5,120 bases of DNA from Candidatus Brocadiaceae bacterium (lineage in GTDB: Bacteria; Planctomycetota; Brocadiia; Brocadiales; Brocadiaceae). The stretch lies in contig JANLHY010000674.1 of assembly GCA_024653795.1 (NCBI GenBank), positions 1 through 5,120 of the forward strand. The letters run 5' to 3'. Below the pieces are notes generated by a model. It was not told the origin of the DNA. It ran no database searches and saw only the letters and a program-made list of their open reading frames with translations. Numbering within the stretch: the first letter of the stretch is position 1; the number at the start of each line of letters is the position of its first letter. Positions 1 to 4,410 of this stretch are shown here, piece by piece. The position numbers were made by a program, and so were the translations under genes.

Positions 1-39
1 TTTTGGAAGTCATGGCTAAAGCCGCATTGATATTGCGGA

Positions 40-70
40 TATAATCTCCGCCATAAATGGCGGAGTTATA
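40..70. repeat. Hairpin-forming inverted repeat
   Basis: The arms CTCCGCCAT (46-54) and ATGGCGGAG (57-65) are perfect reverse complements around a 2-nt centre. The pairing extends outward through TATAA (40-44) and TTATA (66-70), with T45 as a single bulge. It is the first of a series of palindromes in this spacer and most likely part of a dispersed intergenic repeat. It has no U-run, so it is a poor terminator candidate. Confidence 0.65.
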
Positions 71-97
71 ACTCTGTCGTAGCGCCGACCCTTGTGG

Positions 98-133
98 TCT
101 GCCTGCCTGTGCGTGTCCGCACGCAGACAGGCA
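98..133. repeat. Imperfect GC-rich inverted repeat
   Basis: The core GTGCG (109-113) and CGCAC (118-122) pair around a 4-nt loop. The stem continues imperfectly through CCTGCCT on the left and AGACAGG on the right, with a 2-nt bulge and one mismatch. Flanking it are related ends, TCTGT-CG-TAGC (73-83) and GCTACAGA (157-164), which are imperfect inverted copies of each other. The whole 73-164 block may therefore be one small non-coding repeat unit. It encodes nothing recognisable. Confidence 0.5.
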
Positions 134-168
134 AATAGCGGGGGATGAACCGCCGTGCTACAGAATAA

Positions 169-188
169 CCCCAGCCTTCAGGCTGGGG
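169..188. repeat. CCCCAGCC palindrome, copy 1
   Basis: The arms CCCCAGCC (169-176) and GGCTGGGG (181-188) are perfect around the 4-nt centre TTCA. About 20 nt to the right is the smaller palindrome GGGCTTTAGCCC (209-220). The same pair of motifs occurs in the opposite orientation at 4060-4119, so both spacers hold members of one repeat family. Confidence 0.7.
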
Positions 189-242
189 ACTGAGAGACAA
201 ACCGAACCGGGCTTTAGCCCTGGTACACCATAACATATAAGA

Positions 243-268
243 TTGGGTTGAGATTCTGCGAAACCCAA
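243..268. repeat. TTGGGTT inverted repeat
   Basis: The arms TTGGGTT (243-249) and AACCCAA (262-268) are perfect around a 12-nt loop, with a further GA/TC pair outside at 241-242 and 272-273. It is probably part of the same mosaic of dispersed intergenic repeats. No function is visible. Confidence 0.5.
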
Positions 269-458
269 CAATCTGGATGCAGGGGCGGGAATTACATGTT
301 CCGGTTTCGACATGGGCAACATTCCAAATTTTAGTCCTGACTCAGCTATACCCCTGTGTTCAGACTGAAATGTGGAACATGGTAAGCTCACGGAAGGGGA
401 TAAAGGGGGAGGGAAAAAATCCGCATAGTTTTTCTGTCTATCCTCTACAGCCTCTGCG

Positions 459-487
459 ATCGTTCGACTGAGCTCACGACGAAGTCT
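459..487 (+). repeat. 29-bp dispersed direct repeat, copy 1
   Basis: These 29 bases are identical to 4156-4184 in the same orientation; the bases on either side differ. The repeat contains GTTCGACTGAGCTCAC and ends GACGAAGTCT. It interrupts a TCTGCG-like stretch (CTCTGCG on its left, TTCTCTGCGGTGA on its right), which suggests insertion into an older repeat. Its AGCTCAC (471-477) can also pair with GTGAGCT (502-508). Confidence 0.8.
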
Positions 488-546
488 CGGCGTTCTCTGC
501 GGTGAGCTGAACTGTTACGCCAATTTTACCAGTAAAAAGAGATTTG

Positions 547-1884
547 TCAAATTTTATGGAATGAGGTATCGTTCATGAGATTGCTTTTTGCCTCATCAAC
601 AATCTTTGTCGTTATTTCTTTATAACCATTTTCCTGAGCATACTCCTCAATTTTTATTCTGATCATGTTTCTAATGAAAGAAGGAATGCGTTCTGTTTGT
701 GTTTGGGCTTCTTGCGTCCAAATAACAGGATCATGTGCTTTTATGGTAGGTTTTTCGTGAATTTCATGAGCGCTCGCTGTAAACTCTTCGAATCTGTTTT
801 CATCATGCAATTGACTGTTGCTAACAAACGCAGAATCTTTTCTATTTATTGATACTCTTTGAAATTCCGAGCCAACAGTAGCGACTCTACGCTCTGCCTC
901 TAAATTTCCCCCGGTAAGCAATATATTACAAGGTGACAACCTCAGTAAATTTTCTGTCGTACTGCCAATATCCAGCCCATTCGTGTTATGAACTCCCGTA
1001 CGACCCACAATTAACAAAGAAGGTTGTTCTTTGAAAATAAACTTGAGTATTTGATCATAAGGCTTGCCGTCCATCAAGATGGAGTTAATCTCAACACCAG
1101 CATCTTTTGCCATGTGATTAGCCCTATCCAGGTGTCCCTGATATATCTTTGCCAATCCTTTATCGATAATCTCTTCGTGGAGTGTTTCCTGTTCCTTAAA
1201 TCTGAAAATTTGCCCTGCTTCCTTTGAAAGCACCTTTGCGATACTCCCAAATGCAACTCTATGATAATGAGGATCATATACAGAAACAGCATCAATTTTC
1301 AGATTGAGCAACTGGGCAAACGATATTGCAGACTTCACACCGGCGACAGATTGCGCGCTTCCATCAACTGCAACTATTGCCTTTCCCTTAAAACAGTTAT
1401 TTTTTACCACAAGGATGTCTGTCTTAATTCGCCTGACAACACGCTCACAAACGCTGCCAAGCGTTCTACTATCCACGGCTGCCAATCCTTGAGCGCCCAG
1501 AATCACCAGGTCGTAATGATTTCCCTGCGCTTCCTTAATAATTTCAAAATAATTCTTGCCTTCCAACAAAAGACTTTTGTGCGGAACAGCAGCCTCACGG
1601 CATTTTTTTTCAAACACATCCAGATATGACTCAGAAATCAACTTGAGTCCCTGGTTAATCAAGGAAGTGTGAAGGTCTCGCTGCTGCTGGAGAACGGCTT
1701 CGTCCTGGTATTGTGGCGGTAAACCTTTTTCCATATCACGAAACCGTCTTTGATGCAACGATGCGTCATAGACATGGCATCCCACTAACAGGGAATTGAA
1801 TTTTTTGGAGAGCGCGATTCCTAAATCAATGCCATGATCAGAATGGCGTGAATTGTCAATTGCAACGAGTATCTTTTTATACAT
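547..1884 (-). CDS. Tandem universal stress protein with C-terminal PCP_red-like domain
   Basis: The protein has 445 residues and no signal peptide or membrane segment, so it should be cytoplasmic. Two UspA domains lie at about 1-162 (starts MYKKILVAIDNS) and 167-326 (KAIVAVDGS). Each keeps the acidic residue of the first strand (D10, D174) and the ATP-binding pattern G-2X-G-9X-G-S: G130/G133/G143-S144 and G294/G297/G307-S308. ATP-binding Usp proteins act in stress and energy-state responses. After a low-complexity linker (about 327-386), residues 388-436 resemble the PCP_red domain found at the C-terminus of light-independent protochlorophyllide reductase subunit B: W389, RIPSFIR at 399-405, then an ITTKIVDEA segment. 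No photosynthesis gene is nearby, so its role here is unknown. ATG at 1884 is preferred because it begins the canonical Usp strand. A TTG at 1953 would overlap the upstream gene by 44 nt. The ATG lies 25 nt after the preceding cytochrome gene and has no clear Shine-Dalgarno, so translation may be coupled. Confidence 0.9.
   Translation of the reverse strand: MYKKILVAIDNSRHSDHGIDLGIALSKKFNSLLVGCHVYDASLHQRRFRDMEKGLPPQYQDEAVLQQQRDLHTSLINQGLKLISESYLDVFEKKCREAAVPHKSLLLEGKNYFEIIKEAQGNHYDLVILGAQGLAAVDSRTLGSVCERVVRRIKTDILVVKNNCFKGKAIVAVDGSAQSVAGVKSAISFAQLLNLKIDAVSVYDPHYHRVAFGSIAKVLSKEAGQIFRFKEQETLHEEIIDKGLAKIYQGHLDRANHMAKDAGVEINSILMDGKPYDQILKFIFKEQPSLLIVGRTGVHNTNGLDIGSTTENLLRLSPCNILLTGGNLEAERRVATVGSEFQRVSINRKDSAFVSNSQLHDENRFEEFTASAHEIHEKPTIKAHDPVIWTQEAQTQTERIPSFIRNMIRIKIEEYAQENGYKEITTKIVDEAKSNLMNDTSFHKI
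577..723 (-). other. PCP_red-like domain within the Usp fusion protein
   Basis: This is the segment coding for residues 388-436 of the Usp fusion. The pattern is W-T-x-E-A, eight or so residues, RIPSFIR, a basic helix (MIRIKIEEYAQENG), then EITTKIVDEA. This order and spacing match what I know of the PCP_red family (PF08369), which also occurs outside photosynthetic organisms. The match is by eye; a profile search would settle it. Confidence 0.7.
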
Positions 1885-1909
1885 AAAGATGTTTTGAAAT
1901 GGTTGTTCT

Positions 1910-2482
1910 CTATCGCGGTAATGATTCTTTCCTGAGCTTCTTCCATTCACCAATAGCGCCGATTGCCAAAGCCAGGGTAATCACAACGAGAAATAACCAA
2001 CGTACTGATGATTTAAATGCGCTGGACTTCTTAACTTCAGCAACTATTTCTTTTGCCGCAACTACAGGCTTTTCAGCTTTCTGAGTTGAAAGGCTGCGAA
2101 TATATACGACCAGTTCCTTGATCCTTTTTTCCGAAAGTGTTTTTCCCCACGGGGGGCAAAGATTAGATTTATCAACCGCTTTCGACCCATCCGTAATGGA
2201 CTTTATCAATTGTTCATCTGTCCTCTTTTTCATGTATTCTACATCCAGGAAGTTCCGGGGCTTTGGCTTTAAATCAATCGTAAAGAACGTCCCGTCGCCT
2301 TTACCTTTCGCCCCATGACACGGTGAACAATAATATTCAAACGTCTTTTTGGCAGACAGTAAAAAAACCTGCTCACGCGGAGAAACATCGAAGTCTTGAG
2401 CGGTTGCTATACCACACAAGGCGCTCAACAAAACAAATGAGTTTAAGATTATAATTTTTTTACCAATAGAAAAATAACCCAT
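1910..2482 (-). CDS. Membrane-anchored monohaem cytochrome c with Cys at the distal ligand site
   Basis: The protein has 190 residues. An N-terminal signal peptide (about 1-28, basic KK, hydrophobic core, ATA-Q cleavage site) sends it across the membrane. A class I cytochrome c domain follows (about 40-133), with one haem site C52-S-P-C55-H56. A variable linker rich in Ala, Val and Lys leads to one C-terminal transmembrane helix (about 161-178) with a basic tail, so the haem domain should face outward. Relatives usually have LMPPWG as the source of the distal Met ligand; here the residue is C109 (LCPPWG, codon TGC). The neighbouring segments PRNFLDVEYM and KTLSEKRIKELVVYIRSL fit the family well, so the alignment is not in doubt. 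It starts 3 nt after the large cytochrome gene's stop. A GAGGGG ribosome binding site (2492-2497) lies inside that gene's end, 9 nt from the ATG. It probably passes electrons to or from the large cytochrome; this is inferred from the operon. Confidence 0.93.
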   Translation of the reverse strand: MGYFSIGKKIIILNSFVLLSALCGIATAQDFDVSPREQVFLLSAKKTFEYYCSPCHGAKGKGDGTFFTIDLKPKPRNFLDVEYMKKRTDEQLIKSITDGSKAVDKSNLCPPWGKTLSEKRIKELVVYIRSLSTQKAEKPVVAAKEIVAEVKKSSAFKSSVRWLFLVVITLALAIGAIGEWKKLRKESLPR

Positions 2483-2485
2483 TAT

Positions 2486-3976
2486 TTATTTCCCCTCTTT
2501 CTTCAGCGCATGATCAGCCAGGAACCCCACCAATGGCTTTAATTCATCCTCCGAAAGCCCAAAGTTTGGTTCTACAACTTGTGGATTTGCCTGTTGTGGA
2601 TTTTTTAAATGATAGAGAATGTACGCGGGCTGCAACCGATCTCCTACCGTTTGAAGGTTAGGACCAACAACACCACCGCCCTTAGCGCCTTCCGCATGAC
2701 AGGTATTACATCCCTTTTCGTAAAAAAGTTTTTCTCCTGCAGCAACAACATCTGCTGAAGTCGCCCCACCCTCGAATGGGTTAGGAAGAGGCTGTTTCGT
2801 ATGGAGATTCTTTTCAATATATTCGATTGCCGCTTTTGCATCATCTTCTGTTAAGTTAAACTTGGGCATTTGCTGGCTCAGCGGACGGATAATATCGGGC
2901 GCTTGTAAAAAATCCTTTTCCCAGTTCATATGAATCTTACTGCCGGCAATTGTTAAATTGGGCGCATAGGCGCCGCCTTTATTTTGTATCCGATGACAGC
3001 TCAAGCAGCGTATTTCATATAAAAGTTTCTCAAACCCTGCCAACCCTTCGCGTTTCTTCTCCGCCACCGGCATGAGTTCCGATATTCCCTTTATATCATG
3101 ACAGACAAAACACCTTGCCCTCTCGACAATATCCTTACCTTTTTCAACAAGGGCGGAATCTTTTCTGATATTGTTAAATTCTTTTTCTGTTAATATTTGA
3201 ACTTCAGGTTCAGCAGGTTTTGCTTCCGCAGTCGAACCCTCTTCCTCATCTTTTTCTTCCGGGATAAACTGTGTATCACGCATAACGAACTCAACAATAC
3301 CCCTCAAATCGCTATCAGTAAACCGGAATTGCGCCATCATTGTATCGGGAAAATGATTCTTTGTATTACCAAGCCAGTCATACAACCAATTCCTGTTAAT
3401 CTTTGTTGTAATTTCACCCAGATCTGGCCCCACACCTACGTTTCCGCCAACACCTTTTATCGGATGACAGATTGTGCAACGCGCACGACCCCATACACCT
3501 TTCCCATTATTATAGACCTTATCCATCTTGTCGTATTCATCATCGGAAAGTTCGTCTTCTTTTTTCAGCAGAAAGGCGTCCCATGCAATTGCTGGTAATT
3601 CTTTTTCTTTAAGACTGCTCAAAAAAACTATAACGGCCTTAATCTCTTCAAAATCCAAACCGAGGTTTGGCATCTTTGCATTTGGCACAACCTTTTTGGG
3701 ATTGGCAATCCACCTGGAAATCCATTCCACCTTTGCCTTATTAATAATATTTGCCAACGGTGGACCATTTTTAACCCTCTTATAAGGATCTTCGAGTTCA
3801 AATGGAAGTATAGACCATCCCTCTGGAATACGATATTTTTTATCTAAATCTAAAAACATGGAATCAATTTTTCTTTCCTGTCCAAAGGAAACATTCACAA
3901 AAACCATCCATGGTAGACCTACAATGGCTGTTAACATCAAAATTTTTTGTAAACTAACGAATGACCTTGACCTCAT
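2486..3976 (-). CDS. Secreted four-haem c-type cytochrome with five domain-like units
   Basis: The protein has 496 residues. A signal peptide spans about 1-32 (MRSRSF..., hydrophobic core, SFG-Q cleavage). All eight cysteines fall in four CxxCH sites: C167-H171, C289-H293, C324-H328 and C423-H427. The N-terminal unit (about 34-122) has a cytochrome c C-terminal half (GPPLANII, then KMPNLGL and a final helix) but no CxxCH. The first haem unit ends in DTMMAQF, giving M214 as probable ligand. An acidic linker (about 238-262) follows. The second CxxCH belongs to a shortened unit; the third has M370 in QQMPKF; the fourth has E469 where Met is expected. The first two haem motifs share GK....RARC..CH.IKG (158-175 and 280-297), which points to internal duplication. 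No catalytic domain is visible, so it is most likely an electron-transfer protein outside the membrane. The start at 3976 is chosen for its signal peptide and strong ribosome binding site. A GTG at 4090 would add 38 residues running through intergenic repeats. Confidence 0.93.
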   Translation of the reverse strand: MRSRSFVSLQKILMLTAIVGLPWMVFVNVSFGQERKIDSMFLDLDKKYRIPEGWSILPFELEDPYKRVKNGPPLANIINKAKVEWISRWIANPKKVVPNAKMPNLGLDFEEIKAVIVFLSSLKEKELPAIAWDAFLLKKEDELSDDEYDKMDKVYNNGKGVWGRARCTICHPIKGVGGNVGVGPDLGEITTKINRNWLYDWLGNTKNHFPDTMMAQFRFTDSDLRGIVEFVMRDTQFIPEEKDEEEGSTAEAKPAEPEVQILTEKEFNNIRKDSALVEKGKDIVERARCFVCHDIKGISELMPVAEKKREGLAGFEKLLYEIRCLSCHRIQNKGGAYAPNLTIAGSKIHMNWEKDFLQAPDIIRPLSQQMPKFNLTEDDAKAAIEYIEKNLHTKQPLPNPFEGGATSADVVAAGEKLFYEKGCNTCHAEGAKGGGVVGPNLQTVGDRLQPAYILYHLKNPQQANPQVVEPNFGLSEDELKPLVGFLADHALKKEGK

Positions 3977-3982
3977 TAAAAA

Positions 3983-3989
3983 CTCCTTA
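3983..3989 (-). promoter_or_regulatory. Strong ribosome binding site for the large cytochrome
   Basis: Read on the minus strand this is TAAGGAG, 6 nt before the ATG at 3976. It decides the start of the large cytochrome gene against the upstream GTG at 4090. Confidence 0.85.
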
Positions 3990-4005
3990 ACAAGACGTTG
4001 TTTTT

Positions 4006-4022
4006 TTATCAGGGATTGACAA
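4006..4022. promoter_or_regulatory. Possible operator-like dyad upstream of the cytochrome cluster
   Basis: TTATCA and TGACAA face each other across the 5-nt spacer GGGAT; five of six positions are symmetric. It lies about 30 nt upstream of the large cytochrome start, where a promoter would be expected. I could not assign a convincing -35/-10 pair, and the dyad does not match a consensus I can name. It could be chance in an AT-rich leader. Confidence 0.2.
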
Positions 4023-4087
4023 TAAATAACATGAACGACTTCGTGTTGTTGTGCCATCAGGGCTAAAGCCCCGGTATGGCGTGTACC

Positions 4088-4119
4088 CACTAACCCCAGC
4101 CTTAAGGCTGGGGTTAGTG
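4088..4119. repeat. Perfect 32-bp palindrome (CCCCAGCC family, copy 2)
   Basis: The left arm is CACTAACCCCAGCCTT and the right arm is its exact reverse complement, with no unpaired centre. Its core CCCCAGCC...GGCTGGGG is shared with 169-188. With GGGCTAAAGCCC at 4060-4071 it repeats, in inverted orientation, the two-palindrome layout at 169-220. The lack of a loop favours a DNA-level repeat over an RNA terminator, though the RNA could fold with a small central loop. Confidence 0.8.
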
Positions 4120-4155
4120 CCTGTGCTGAGCCTGTCGAAGCGAAGTGACGGCATT

Positions 4156-4184
4156 ATCGTTCGACTGAGCTCACGACGAAGTCT
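4156..4184 (+). repeat. 29-bp dispersed direct repeat, copy 2
   Basis: It is identical over 29 bases to 459-487 and in the same orientation, about 3.7 kb away across the cytochrome cluster. Just before it is GTCGAA (4134-4139), which can pair with the TTCGAC inside the repeat. Confidence 0.8.
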
Positions 4185-4214
4185 GAATTGGGCTCTTGTC
4201 CTCGTGAAAACTGT

Positions 4215-4279
4215 TGCTGGTTCAATCGTCCTCGATTGAACCAAAATGTTTCGGTTCAGGCTTCAAGCCTGAACCAGCA
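4215..4279. repeat. Double-hairpin repeat unit with terminal inverted repeats
   Basis: Two perfect hairpins stand next to each other: TGGTTCAATCG (4218-4228) with CGATTGAACCA (4233-4243) around TCCT, and GGTTCAGGCTT (4253-4263) with AAGCCTGAACC (4265-4275) around one C. The outermost 10 bases, TGCTGGTTCA (4215-4224) and TGAACCAGCA (4270-4279), are also exact inverted copies, so the ends can pair with each other. This layout resembles paired REP-type elements. No gene lies inside. Confidence 0.75.
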
Positions 4280-4410
4280 GTGAAGTAATCATTCACATGT
4301 AAGGGTAACGGTATCTCCTTGAAATACAATATCAAGCTTAGATTTTTTTGTTTTAACGATAAGAAATATAAAGCACATGAACGCTATAATCTTCATAATA
4401 TTCGCCAGAC

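Larger units (their letters stand above)
1..546. other. Repeat-rich intergenic spacer, no supported gene
   Basis: No convincing gene is present; the short open frames here run through palindromes and have no recognisable domain. The spacer is a mosaic of short hairpins (annotated separately at 40-70, 98-133, 169-188 and 243-268), a purine-rich stretch around 395-420, and a TCTGCG-like stretch at about 441-505 that is interrupted by the 29-bp repeat shared with the other spacer. The three-gene cluster ends into this spacer from the right. No strong intrinsic terminator with a stable GC-rich stem and a U-run was found directly after its stop codon. Confidence 0.7.
3990..4410. other. Repeat-rich intergenic spacer upstream of the cytochrome cluster
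   Basis: This spacer separates the stop of the radical SAM gene from the cytochrome cluster. The AT-rich leader of the cluster (about 3990-4050) is followed by GGGCTAAAGCCC (4060-4071), a perfect 32-bp palindrome, a GAGCCTGTCGAAG motif (4128-4140), the second copy of the 29-bp repeat, and a double hairpin at 4215-4279. The part nearest the radical SAM gene (about 4285-4400) is AT-rich with no clear structure. No U-tailed intrinsic terminator was seen for the radical SAM gene. Confidence 0.65.

Noticed and set aside
158..391. Open frame of 77 codons on the minus strand in the left spacer
   Set aside because: It runs through at least two palindromic repeats (169-188, 209-220, 243-268) and has no domain or ribosome binding site; it looks like translated intergenic repeat.
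277..471. Open frame of 64 codons on the plus strand in the left spacer
   Set aside because: It overlaps the minus-strand frame and ends inside the 29-bp repeat; the composition is not protein-like.
524..537. Terminator after the Usp gene
   Set aside because: TTTTAC-CA-GTAAAA is a 14-bp palindrome with an AT-rich six-base stem and only two bases in the loop; too weak to call an intrinsic terminator.
1261..1629. 122-codon open frame opposite the Usp gene
   Set aside because: It is antisense to a gene with two intact Usp domains and resembles no known family.
1885..1953. Upstream TTG start for the Usp protein
   Set aside because: It would add 23 residues before the canonical MYKKILVAIDNS start and overlap the cytochrome gene by 44 nt.
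2411..2422. Lipoprotein signal in the small cytochrome
   Set aside because: C23 follows SAL, which is a poor lipobox (Leu at -1); the ATA-Q site for ordinary signal peptidase fits better.
3197..3598. 133-codon open frame opposite the large cytochrome
   Set aside because: It is antisense to a haem-binding coding region; its Phe- and Arg-rich content is a reflection of that gene.
3977..4090. Upstream GTG start for the large cytochrome
   Set aside because: The added residues come from the repeat spacer and would bury the signal peptide; the ATG at 3976 has an excellent ribosome binding site.
4051..4244. Overlapping open frames on both strands in the right spacer
   Set aside because: Both are produced by the 32-bp palindrome and the 29-bp repeat and have no protein features.
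4289..4396. 35-codon frame MKIIAFMCFIFLIV... just after the radical SAM gene
   Set aside because: It has a hydrophobic start and could be a tiny membrane peptide, but there is no clear ribosome binding site, no homology I recognise, and the AT-rich sequence makes such frames common.
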